Source of the DNA: a virus
Length of the DNA stretch: 28,066 bases
Direction: 5' to 3' (one strand)
Virus record (IMG/VR): IMGVR_UViG_3300046011_010856
Span: 1-28,066 of that record
The translations under genes were made by a program, and so were the position numbers. Positions 21,849-28,066 of the stretch are shown here, in pieces. The notes under the pieces were generated by a model. The model was given only the letters and a program-made list of their open reading frames with translations, did no database searches and had not been told where the DNA came from. Position 1 is the first letter of the stretch. Every line of letters begins with the position of its first letter.

Positions 21849-22762
21849 TATAGTAATGTTTTATTATGATCAACTCTGTTCAAATGCATCATCATACAAG
21901 ACAGCATAGCACCTGATTTCATATACTCAGATAAATTAAATATAACCGGTTCCATACCTGCATCGCCACAAATTTTTTCTAGTGTTTTAAGTTTGTTTAC
22001 TTCACCTTCATAGTATTCATGACTTTTCTTTAATTCAGAAATGTTAGAGGCACATAAAACCATGTTACCCATTCTTACAGAATTGGTTAATCCACATAAA
22101 GCATTTTCAACATCAATATCAATGATTTCTGTTTCTTTTTCAATCATTTGTAATTCTTCTTCATCAAATAATTCAGTACAAATTAATGTTTGTTCTGTAT
22201 TTAAAGCAAATATTGAACAATCTAAATGGTAAAGATATTCATCAACCATAGCTACTTTAATAATATCCATGTTGTATTGTTCTTCCATCCATTCATAAGC
22301 TTTGATGTTTGAACGAATACCATAACCACCAATGTATTTGTTACCGTAAAGATATTTCAAATCAGCCTCACCTTCCCATTTATATGGAGAAATAGCTGTT
22401 TTATAACCCATTTGATTAAAATATTTTTCACCAACCAATTCTTCACCTTTACGAGGATCAGAAGTAAAATTAGATAAAATAATGTGATTTTCGTTTTTGA
22501 TATGAGGTAAATAAATACCTAAATTAGCCACATAAACCTGATCTTGAAAATTACCTTCAGAAGGTAATAGATTAACTAAAGCACCTCCAGCAACAAAATT
22601 ATACAAATCCATAAATTGTTTGTATGCTTTGGGTTTATTAATTGATAATTCTTCATCGGTTAATTCTTGCATCCAAATATTATTTGGATCTTCTGTAGAT
22701 AAAGTAAATGGGAAATTCATTACATAACTTTGAACAGGCAACTGACTTGGTGTTTGTTTCAT
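21848..22762 (-). CDS. guanidine-modifying enzyme, DDAH / arginine deiminase-like
   Basis: A 304-residue protein with the layout of the dimethylargininase/amidinotransferase fold. Visible motifs: F-Q-D-Q-V-Y-V-A-N-L-G (72-82; family form xxDxVFxANxG), W-E-G-E-A-D (129-134; family FEGxGD), Y-H-L-D (178-181) and S-G-A-M-L-S-C (283-289). In the superfamily an acidic residue binds the guanidine group, His activates, and the near-terminal Cys forms the covalent intermediate; D134, H179/D181 and C289 fit. Known members hydrolyse methylarginines, arginine or agmatine, or transfer amidino groups; which applies here cannot be read from the sequence. It is first of three overlapping genes after the capsid terminator. 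A sigma-70-like candidate promoter is upstream, unlike the late motif of neighbours. Confidence 0.85.
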   Translation of the reverse strand: MKQTPSQLPVQSYVMNFPFTLSTEDPNNIWMQELTDEELSINKPKAYKQFMDLYNFVAGGALVNLLPSEGNFQDQVYVANLGIYLPHIKNENHIILSNFTSDPRKGEELVGEKYFNQMGYKTAISPYKWEGEADLKYLYGNKYIGGYGIRSNIKAYEWMEEQYNMDIIKVAMVDEYLYHLDCSIFALNTEQTLICTELFDEEELQMIEKETEIIDIDVENALCGLTNSVRMGNMVLCASNISELKKSHEYYEGEVNKLKTLEKICGDAGMEPVIFNLSEYMKSGAMLSCMMMHLNRVDHNKTLL

Positions 22763-22786
22763 AAATAATTTAGTTTACAATGTTTG

Positions 22787-22824
22787 TGTATACATATTAT
22801 ATAGGTCTATACTAGTAACAAAAA
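22787..22824 (-). promoter_or_regulatory. candidate promoter for the enzyme operon, with TGTATACA palindrome
   Basis: The coding strand has TATAAT (22801-22796) and, 17 bases upstream, TTTTTG (22824-22819), a weak -35 inside the capsid terminator's T tract. Just downstream is ATATGTATACA (22797-22787), which also occurs before the scaffold gene. The late-type core is not present here, so this unit may follow a different time course. Confidence 0.45.
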
Positions 22825-22843
22825 GCCCCGATTTCTCGGGGCT
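22820..22843 (-). terminator. strong rho-independent terminator after major capsid gene
   Basis: An 8-bp stem, AGCCCCGA (22824-22831) with TCGGGGCT (22836-22843), closes a loop reading GAAA on the coding strand, followed by TTTTTG. It is 26 bases after the capsid stop codon. Confidence 0.92.
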
Positions 22844-22868
22844 CTTTATTAAGTGTTTATCCTAAAGA

Positions 22869-24629
22869 TTAGATAGTATTTAAACCACTTACATAAATTT
22901 TTCCATAAAACTCTGGACGCAACATCTTCTTAGCGTAACGAGTCAACAGACCTTTTCTTGGAGTAAAGGTTTCAGGATCGTACACTAGAGGAGTCATAAT
23001 CAATGGAATGTATGGAGAGAATACAGCACCTGTTTCCAAGAACTGAGAACCTCTGTAACCCATTAAGATTAAGTTTTCGGTCATGTATGGATTTTTGTAA
23101 ACTTTGTAACGACCGTTTACTGAACCAATTTTCTGTACACCGAAAGCGTATTCCATTTGATCAGCTTCGCCATTGCTAGTAGAAGCAAATCCTGGGATTG
23201 ATTCTAAGATAGTAGCGATTGTTGGAGAAGTTACTAAGAAGTTAGCACCACCTCTTAAAGTCAACTGATGGATCTTGTTAGATACTTTTTGGATTTTAGT
23301 ACCTAAGGTTTGGAACCATTGACCTTGAGTGTTGTAGAAAGCTGAAGAGTTAGTAACTAAAGTAGATCCGTTATAAACTTGGTTGTTAATAGCTGACCAA
23401 TATTCAGTAGCTGCAGCAGCATCTTCAATCAACATATCCAAGATTTCCAAATCAATTTCCATTGAAATGTACTCACTCATGATGTTAGTCAATTCAGCTT
23501 CAGCATCAATGTTTTGGTAAGCAGCTAAGTCTTGAGCAAATTCAGGAGTCCATACTGCTTTCAATTTCTTGGTTTTAGCAGTGATAGGTTGTGATTGCAT
23601 TCTAACGTTGATCTCAGGGATAACGATTTGAGTAGAACTCGCAGCGTTAGGTACTGAGAACGCACCATCAGCTTCAAAATCACCACGACCTGATTGGTTA
23701 CCACCTATAGCAGAAGCTTGGTTGTTACCTGAAGTTACGTTGATACCATCTTGAGAAGTTGATTTTTGGTAGAATACAGTAACGTTAGCTGCTGGAGCAC
23801 CTGAGAATGCTGTAGTTGAACCTGTATAGAAGAAAGCAATAGTACCTGCTGTGTAGTTGTAAGTAGTAAATTGTGATAATAAGTTAGCAGGAGCAAATCC
23901 ACTACCACTCAATACAAATCCACGAACTGCATCTTGATCAAATGAAGGTAAGAATGAAGCAGTAGCAACTGTTACTTTGTAAATACCATTAGCTAATACA
24001 GAAGCAGAATAATCAGAATCAAAATCTAATTCAGCCCAAGAAGCTGTAACTACTGAACCTGTACCTGCTGCTAGTACTGGAGTAGTTCCACCAGCACTTG
24101 AACCTGATACCCAAACAGAAGCTGAGAATTGGTTAGTAGCGTAAGTGAAACGACCTGAAGGACCACCATATAAACCACCTTCAGCAGCTGGAGTAGAGAA
24201 TGGGAACTGAGAAGCAGTGTTTCTGTTACCATATAAAGATGAACCATCCCTGAAAGGGGTCTTAGAGTTACCATATTGGAAATCCAAGAAGAACACTAGA
24301 CCTGAAGGCATGTTCATTGGTTGAACTGAAACGAATTCTTTAGCTACGATAGTTCCGAATACTTTACGAACTAAAGGCAAAGCAATACCAGCCCAGTTTT
24401 CACCTTGACCGCCTGATGTGAAAGAAGAGTTAGAGGCAATAGTATTAGTTTCAGTTACCAACTGTTTAGCTTGGTTTTCTAATAAGATAGACATGTTGTT
24501 TTTGTCAACTTCTACTAATCCTTCTAACAATCCTGTTTTTGTCCATTTACTGGACAATTTAGCAGCATCGCTCTGAAGTGACTTCCAAGAGCCAGCTGCG
24601 CTTTCTAATAATTGTTGTACGTGTGACAT
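22869..24629 (-). CDS. 23: major capsid protein (T4 gp23-like)
   Basis: A 586-residue protein (T4 gp23 precursor 521). The start MSHVQQLLESAAGSWKSLQS and the block P-L-V-R-K-V-F-G (85-92), Q-P-M-N-M-P-S-G (103-110), L-V-F-F-L-D-F (111-117) are diagnostic of gp23-type HK97-fold capsid proteins. The C-terminal half keeps the family's order (W-T-P-E-F-A-Q-D-L-A-A-Y, L-E-I-L-D-M-L, G-A-N-F-L-V-T-S-P, near-terminal P-R-K-G-L-L-T-R-Y-A-K-K). An insertion of Gly/Ser/Ala/Thr-rich sequence at about 125-330 makes it longer than T4. The prohead protease cleaves after (I/L)-x-E; candidate sites end at E36, E40 and E51. It is preceded by its scaffold and followed by a strong terminator. Confidence 0.97.
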   Translation of the reverse strand: MSHVQQLLESAAGSWKSLQSDAAKLSSKWTKTGLLEGLVEVDKNNMSILLENQAKQLVTETNTIASNSSFTSGGQGENWAGIALPLVRKVFGTIVAKEFVSVQPMNMPSGLVFFLDFQYGNSKTPFRDGSSLYGNRNTASQFPFSTPAAEGGLYGGPSGRFTYATNQFSASVWVSGSSAGGTTPVLAAGTGSVVTASWAELDFDSDYSASVLANGIYKVTVATASFLPSFDQDAVRGFVLSGSGFAPANLLSQFTTYNYTAGTIAFFYTGSTTAFSGAPAANVTVFYQKSTSQDGINVTSGNNQASAIGGNQSGRGDFEADGAFSVPNAASSTQIVIPEINVRMQSQPITAKTKKLKAVWTPEFAQDLAAYQNIDAEAELTNIMSEYISMEIDLEILDMLIEDAAAATEYWSAINNQVYNGSTLVTNSSAFYNTQGQWFQTLGTKIQKVSNKIHQLTLRGGANFLVTSPTIATILESIPGFASTSNGEADQMEYAFGVQKIGSVNGRYKVYKNPYMTENLILMGYRGSQFLETGAVFSPYIPLIMTPLVYDPETFTPRKGLLTRYAKKMLRPEFYGKIYVSGLNTI

Positions 24630-24649
24630 TGTTTTTTAAATTTTTGTTT

Positions 24650-25744
24650 TTATTTGTTTTTGTTTGTGTTAATTCCAGCAAGTTGTTGCCATCTTGCAAA
24701 TTGGTTGTTTACTTCAAGAATTGGCTTCTTTTCAACAACACCTAAAGATTTTGAAGCACTTCCTCTTAACAATGATTCATTAACAGGTTTTTTAGTTTCT
24801 TTGAATCCTTCAGATAAGGTTTCAAATACCAATTTTGCTTCTTTAATACTAGTAGCTTTATCAAAAGCAGCTAATATTTTTACTTTTTGACTTTCAGTCA
24901 AATTTTTAGTTTTGAAGATCTTGTTGGTGTAAAGTAATTTAGCGTTGAATAAGTTAACTTCATTCAATTCAGTTTTGATGGTGTTTAATGCAGAATAAGC
25001 TTCGTCCAACTCTTTCTTCATTTCATCCATTTTCTTCTTCATTTCACTCATTTTTTTAGCATCTTCAGCTTTTTTCTTAGCTTCAGCTACTACTTCTTCT
25101 TCACTCGCTTCCATTTCTTCACCTTCTTCTTCTTCACCTTCTTCTTCTTCGCCTTCTTCAGCACCTTCACCAGCTTCTAATTCACCAGCAGCTACCATGT
25201 CAGCGATTACATCTTCGATGAAAGATTTAAGATCATCTTCGTCCATGTTTTCGATGTCGATTTCTTCTTCTTCTGCTTCTTCCGCTTCAGTAACGTTTTG
25301 GCCAGCTACGTTTCCGTGTTCGCCTGGTTCATCTGGGAAGTCAGTTAAGTTGATGTTTTCATCCATTTCATCTAGCTCTCTTAAAAGTTCTTCAAGATCA
25401 ACCTCTTCTTCAGCTTCTTTTTTCAAAGCATCTTTAGTAGATACGGGATGTTCATCACCATACTCTTCTAATTCAGCTTCTTTTTTCAAAGTTTTTCTAG
25501 CAGATAAAGCATCTTTGGTAGAAATGGGGTGTTCATCACCGTATTCTTCTAATTCTGCTTCATCCACATTGTAGGCTTCCTCAAGTTCTTCATCTTCTTC
25601 CATTTGTGCTAATTTAGCAGCAAATTTTTCTTTTAATAATGGAGTGAAAGATTCTTCAAGAGCAGCTTTTGCATTAGCGATGGCTGTTTCCTTAACAGCT
25701 TTAGCATCGGCAATGGCTTCTTTTAGTAAGTCTCTGTTTTTCAT
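24650..25744 (-). CDS. 22: prohead scaffold / core protein (T4 gp22-like)
   Basis: A protein of about 364 residues, highly acidic. The start is placed at ATG 25744 (MKNRDLLKEAIADAKAVKET, with AAAAACAAACAA before it); a TTG seven codons upstream is less likely. It has helical ends, an acidic middle (E/D tracts around 120-230) and a coiled coil (DAKKMSEMKKKMDEMKKELD). The C-terminal LLYTNKIFKTKNLTESQKVK then ILAAFDKATSIKEAKLVFETL is a recognisable T4-like core protein ending. Scaffold cores direct capsid assembly and are then degraded by the prohead protease. A 27-residue unit is present twice. It lies between protease and capsid genes, as in T4 (21-22-23). Confidence 0.9.
   Translation of the reverse strand: MKNRDLLKEAIADAKAVKETAIANAKAALEESFTPLLKEKFAAKLAQMEEDEELEEAYNVDEAELEEYGDEHPISTKDALSARKTLKKEAELEEYGDEHPVSTKDALKKEAEEEVDLEELLRELDEMDENINLTDFPDEPGEHGNVAGQNVTEAEEAEEEEIDIENMDEDDLKSFIEDVIADMVAAGELEAGEGAEEGEEEEGEEEEGEEMEASEEEVVAEAKKKAEDAKKMSEMKKKMDEMKKELDEAYSALNTIKTELNEVNLFNAKLLYTNKIFKTKNLTESQKVKILAAFDKATSIKEAKLVFETLSEGFKETKKPVNESLLRGSASKSLGVVEKKPILEVNNQFARWQQLAGINTNKNK
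25425..25561 (-). repeat. tandem duplication inside scaffold gene
   Basis: Two 56-base copies (25425-25480 and 25506-25561, offset 81 bases) each code E-L-E-E-Y-G-D-E-H-P-[IV]-S-T-K-D-A-L. They differ at only a few bases, so the duplication is fairly recent. The frame is kept. Confidence 0.9.
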
Positions 25745-25835
25745 TTGTTTGTTTTTTATCCTCAAATAATTTTTGTTGGAAATACGCTTATTATTGATCG
25801 ACGATTATCGAAGCGTAATAATATATAGAAAATTG

Positions 25836-25855
25836 ATGTGATATAGAGATCACAT
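25836..25855. repeat. perfect 7-bp inverted repeat, operator-like
   Basis: ATGTGAT (25836-25842) and ATCACAT (25849-25855) flank a 6-base spacer. The size suits a dimeric DNA-binding protein or a short RNA hairpin in the leader. The latter would lie in the scaffold mRNA if transcription begins upstream. Confidence 0.5.
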
Positions 25856-25892
25856 ATTCCTGTATACATATGTCAAGATTTTTAAAAGTCGA

Positions 25893-25923
25893 GAAAAATA
25901 AACCCTCCTTTTTAGGGGAGGGT
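25893..25923 (-). terminator. rho-independent terminator after prohead protease gene
   Basis: A stem of ACCCTCC (coding strand, 25923-25917) with GGAGGGT (25908-25902) and an A-rich 8-base loop is followed by TTATTTTTC. It separates the protease unit from the scaffold-capsid unit. Confidence 0.85.
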
Positions 25924-25951
25924 CGGTCCAAAGATACTATCTAAGGAGGGG

Positions 25952-26560
25952 TTAAAATATTGGGCATGTACCGTTAGCACATAGTATTTCTGTTAATAAA
26001 GAATTAACTTTAGCAAATTTATTTTCTGGTAAATATTCTTTACCTTCTTTAACTAATTGCATGTATGAGCCTGGATTTGATGGGGTTGAAACAAAGTCCC
26101 AACATAATAATTCAAAATCATCTTGTACTTCTAAAGTACCTTCATTGATTTCTTTTAATGAACCCATTCCACGAGATGAAACACCTACTTGAACATTGTT
26201 GTCAATAAGTGCTTTTAAGATATTGCCTGATACAGTTGGTAAAATTTCTATTTTACCCATTACTTTATCTCCATTCCACCATACTTCTCTAATAATGTGA
26301 GATACATTTTTAAGGTTAATGATTGAAGAATCAGGATGGTCTAATTCACCTGTTGCTCTGTTTTCTTTAACAGTTTGTTGATATCTATCAATTTCTCTTT
26401 CCCATAACTCTTTTGGATAATATCTACCATTACCATTTTTTACTTCGGCTGTAGCTAAAATACCTTCAACTAAAGGATTACCAGAAGGTGCTCTTAATCC
26501 CTCATGTAATTGTATGGGGGAAACAGAAAATGGAATAGTTTCAATTAATACCTGTTTCAT
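25952..26560 (-). CDS. 21: prohead core protein protease (T4 gp21-like)
   Basis: A 202-residue serine protease of the T4 gp21 type (T4 212 residues). Family landmarks: N-G-N-G-R-Y-Y-P (42-49), G-E-L-D-H-P (71-76) with the catalytic His at 75, and V-G-V-S-S-R-G-M-G-S (125-134) with the catalytic Ser at 128 or 129, followed by W-D-F-V-S-T-P-S (about 154-161). It cleaves scaffold, capsid and other prohead proteins after (I/L)-x-E. The ATG lies one base after the stop of the preceding gene. The following terminator isolates it from the strongly needed scaffold and capsid genes, so a lower level of protease is likely. Confidence 0.94.
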   Translation of the reverse strand: MKQVLIETIPFSVSPIQLHEGLRAPSGNPLVEGILATAEVKNGNGRYYPKELWEREIDRYQQTVKENRATGELDHPDSSIINLKNVSHIIREVWWNGDKVMGKIEILPTVSGNILKALIDNNVQVGVSSRGMGSLKEINEGTLEVQDDFELLCWDFVSTPSNPGSYMQLVKEGKEYLPENKFAKVNSLLTEILCANGTCPIF

Positions 26561-26561
26561 A

Positions 26562-27179
26562 TTATTTTTTCTTGTCTAAGTCTCCGTATCCACTTGATTT
26601 ATATTTGCCTTTAGGTGCTTTAGGTTCACCCATACCAACAGAATCTTTAGTATAACCAATACCTTTGACACCAAAAGAGGCATTTGTATGATAATAGTTG
26701 ATATCTTTAGCCATGTTTTTAGCAACAATAGCTTTTAATTCACCTACAGTTTTACCTTCATTTTTCTCATCCCACATTTCAGTTAAATAACCTAATAAGA
26801 ATGACTGGCTATAAAGGTTATCAATATTTTTAGGATCATTGTTGTTAAAATTGTTTTCTAAATCTTTAGCTACATCTTTATCAATTTTTTCAAACTCGTT
26901 TTGGTCACCATATTCTTTTTTATTCTTAACACCTACGGCTTCTTTTAAGTTAGTGTCAAAAATTTTAAACCAATCTGGTTTGTTTGAGTTTTGTGTAATT
27001 ACACCTCCTACACCTTCGTTTAGGATGCTTTTACCTTTTAAGATAGTAACAGCTGATTTATAGTCTGTTAAAGGAGATATAAATTCAGGAAATACACGAC
27101 GAGCATTTTTCAAAAAGTCATCTTTGTTTCCTTTACCTTCTTTAATAAGGTTGTATTGTTGTTGTAAGGTCTTTTCCAT
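26562..27179 (-). CDS. probable head or prohead-core protein, unknown function
   Basis: A 205-residue, mostly helical protein. N terminus MEKTLQQQYNLIKEGKGNKD leads to F-L-K-N-A-R-R-V-F-P-E-F-I, a pattern that I have seen in proteins near prohead genes of T4-like marine phages. Then a polar linker and a basic, Gly-rich C terminus (GEPKAPKGKYKSSGYGDLDK). ILNEG (about residue 50) would be a possible prohead-protease site. It lies in the place of T4 genes 67/68, small prohead core proteins, just before the protease. The late-type motif is four bases before its ATG. Function is inferred from position only. Confidence 0.72.
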   Translation of the reverse strand: MEKTLQQQYNLIKEGKGNKDDFLKNARRVFPEFISPLTDYKSAVTILKGKSILNEGVGGVITQNSNKPDWFKIFDTNLKEAVGVKNKKEYGDQNEFEKIDKDVAKDLENNFNNNDPKNIDNLYSQSFLLGYLTEMWDEKNEGKTVGELKAIVAKNMAKDINYYHTNASFGVKGIGYTKDSVGMGEPKAPKGKYKSSGYGDLDKKK

Positions 27180-27182
27180 TTG

Positions 27183-27192
27183 TTATAAATAT
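27183..27192 (-). promoter_or_regulatory. late-type promoter motif
   Basis: The coding strand reads TAATATTTATAACAAATG: the stop codon of the gene before, the core, and ATG at 27179 four bases later. The arrangement is the same as at 15595-15604. Confidence 0.65.
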
Positions 27193-27413
27193 TAAGGATA
27201 GAAAATTGCTGGACCTCCTGTAAAAGAAGCACTTGTTACATATAAAGGTACAGTCGCACCTGCTGGGAATGTAATTGCACCTAAATCCCCTCCAGAAGCA
27301 TCTTTTAATGCTGAAAAAGTAATTGCTGTGCTTGATACAGTGAAACCAGCATAAGAACCGGTGATACTAGCTGTAGCTTTAACGGCGGTTGCATTAACGG
27401 GTATATTTGCCAT
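27192..27413 (-). CDS. small beta-type structural protein, unknown function
   Basis: A 73-residue protein rich in Ala, Thr, Ser and Val (MANIPVNATAVKATASITGS; later PAGATVPLYVTSASFTGGPA). It has no charged helix, no signal peptide. It looks like a small beta-barrel or capsid decoration protein; the SASFTGG segment resembles the fibre repeats of this phage. It starts one base after the stop of the gene upstream. Function unknown. Confidence 0.7.
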   Translation of the reverse strand: MANIPVNATAVKATASITGSYAGFTVSSTAITFSALKDASGGDLGAITFPAGATVPLYVTSASFTGGPAIFYP

Positions 27414-27414
27414 A

Positions 27415-28066
27415 TTATTCTTGTTTAAATAGTTTTATTAAATCGTTTAAATATTCTTGAGCCAAATCAGTACCATAAACAATAGTATAAGATTCTGGTT
27501 GGCTTCTATAAAAATCAATTGTTTTATTTTTTGCCTTTTGCATTAATGGAATCAATTGATTTAGTTTATCTTCTATAGCATCGAAAGCTCTAATTCGGCT
27601 TCCTATAAATTCTCTTCTAGAAGGATCGTTAATTTGCATATCGTCGAGAAATTTGTCGACATCTTCTGCTTCCCATAACCTTTTAACTTCAATTCCTTTA
27701 GCTTTTTTATTTAATGTTTTTTGGTTAACTAATTTATATTTAAAATCAGTTACGTATTTGTTTTTTGTTACACCTTCTTTACCTGCTGGTGCTCCAGGAC
27801 CCATAGTTGCTCCTGGACCTTCGGCTACTTTTTTATATCCGGCTTGTGTATAAGCTCCATAAGTTGATTTACGTGAAGAGGGACCTGTATGATTTTCACC
27901 TTCACCACCGGAAACAAATCCTGAATCTGAAGCTATTGCTGACATTTCGTCTAATTGACCTTTAACTGCTTCATATTGGTCAGGATAATATTTACGAAGA
28001 TAAGATCTATAATTGTTAAAAAGATCTCTTAATTTAACTAAAGTATCATTTACTATTTTATCATTT
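27415..28066 (-). CDS. head-region structural protein, 5' end outside window
   Basis: An open frame that enters from the right edge without a start: before the ATG at 27945 it continues upstream in frame for about 40 residues of normal coding sequence (VKLRDLFNNYRSYLRKYYPD, then QYEAVKGQLDE), so 27945 is an internal Met. The visible part (about 216 residues) has a Gly/Pro/Ser-rich middle (GATMGPGAPAGKEGVTKNKY) between helical segments and ends with YLNDLIKLFKQE. LWE near residue 130 of the visible part could be a prohead-protease site. It lies upstream of the protease gene, where portal and core genes lie in T4. Function unknown. Confidence 0.72.
   Translation of the reverse strand, partial: NDKIVNDTLVKLRDLFNNYRSYLRKYYPDQYEAVKGQLDEMSAIASDSGFVSGGEGENHTGPSSRKSTYGAYTQAGYKKVAEGPGATMGPGAPAGKEGVTKNKYVTDFKYKLVNQKTLNKKAKGIEVKRLWEAEDVDKFLDDMQINDPSRREFIGSRIRAFDAIEDKLNQLIPLMQKAKNKTIDFYRSQPESYTIVYGTDLAQEYLNDLIKLFKQE

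Larger units (their letters stand above)
25766..25951 (-). promoter_or_regulatory. leader / regulatory region before scaffold-capsid genes
   Basis: The 186 bases between protease and scaffold hold, in transcription order: a terminator (25902-25923); a TTGACA box (25876-25871) overlapping ATATGTATACA (25871-25861); a perfect inverted repeat ATGTGAT-6-ATCACAT (25836-25855); and a stem TACGCTT/AAGCGTA (25811-25817 with 25783-25789) whose loop contains ATCGTCGAT. No good -10 box is seen at the usual distance from TTGACA. No late-type core is present. No small gene is evident. Confidence 0.5.

Noticed and set aside
25197-25574. Plus-strand Ser-rich open frame of 125 codons
   Set aside because: Antisense of the Glu-rich tract of the scaffold gene (GAA codons read as TTC/TCT), a common artefact.
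25745-25765. TTG start for the scaffold seven codons upstream
   Set aside because: The ATG at 25744 has the A-rich context seen at other starts in this window, and the seven extra residues (beginning at the TTG) look like leader sequence.
27943-27945. ATG at 27945 as the start of the right-edge gene
   Set aside because: The frame stays open upstream to the window edge with normal coding composition, and no promoter motif or gene boundary is seen there.

Overview
This window is a contiguous piece of the structural (morphogenesis) region of a tailed, contractile-tail phage with a T4-like virion plan. All supported genes lie on the minus strand, so transcription runs from the right edge to the left. 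DNA is AT-rich (roughly one third G+C by eye). Starts lack Shine-Dalgarno sequences and are preceded by A-rich DNA, the habit of Bacteroidota and their phages. A phage of a Bacteroidota (flavobacteria-like) host is my inference. No bacterial gene, integrase or tRNA gene is visible, so there is no sign of a prophage junction.

Layout in order of transcription. (1) 28066-22869, head module: three poorly known structural genes (the first cut by the window edge), gp21-like prohead protease, terminator, a 186-base leader with inverted repeats, gp22-like scaffold, gp23-like major capsid protein, strong terminator. (2) 22762-20396, three overlapping genes that look enzymatic: a guanidine-modifying enzyme of the DDAH/arginine deiminase fold, a pyruvoyl phosphatidylserine-decarboxylase-like protein and a PhoH-like ATPase. 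(3) 20357-17230, neck and tail-completion genes (gp13/gp14/gp15-like, by sequence feel and order). (4) 17221-5062, a roughly 12 kb adhesin block: very repetitive fibre proteins built from short [Y/F]-A-x-[S/T]-[S/A]-S repeats, a fibre with a duplicated YadA-head-like module, two paralogous adhesin-like proteins of higher G+C, and several mini proteins. (5) 5046-1, tail module: coiled-coil mini protein, gp18-like sheath, gp19-like tube, a tail-assembly chaperone gene apparently extended by a +1 or -2 ribosomal frameshift at a run of seven T, and the start of the tape measure protein.

Two genome-scale signals tie this together. Twelve copies of a motif, TATTTATAA on the coding strand, sit just upstream of eleven genes. 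In five of them exactly four bases separate the eight-base core from the ATG, which would fit a T4-type late promoter (no -35 needed) giving leaderless or nearly leaderless mRNAs. Four hairpin terminators separate the head, enzyme and tail units; two of them carry the same GAAA tetraloop. The portal and terminase genes are not in the window; the portal may lie just to the right.
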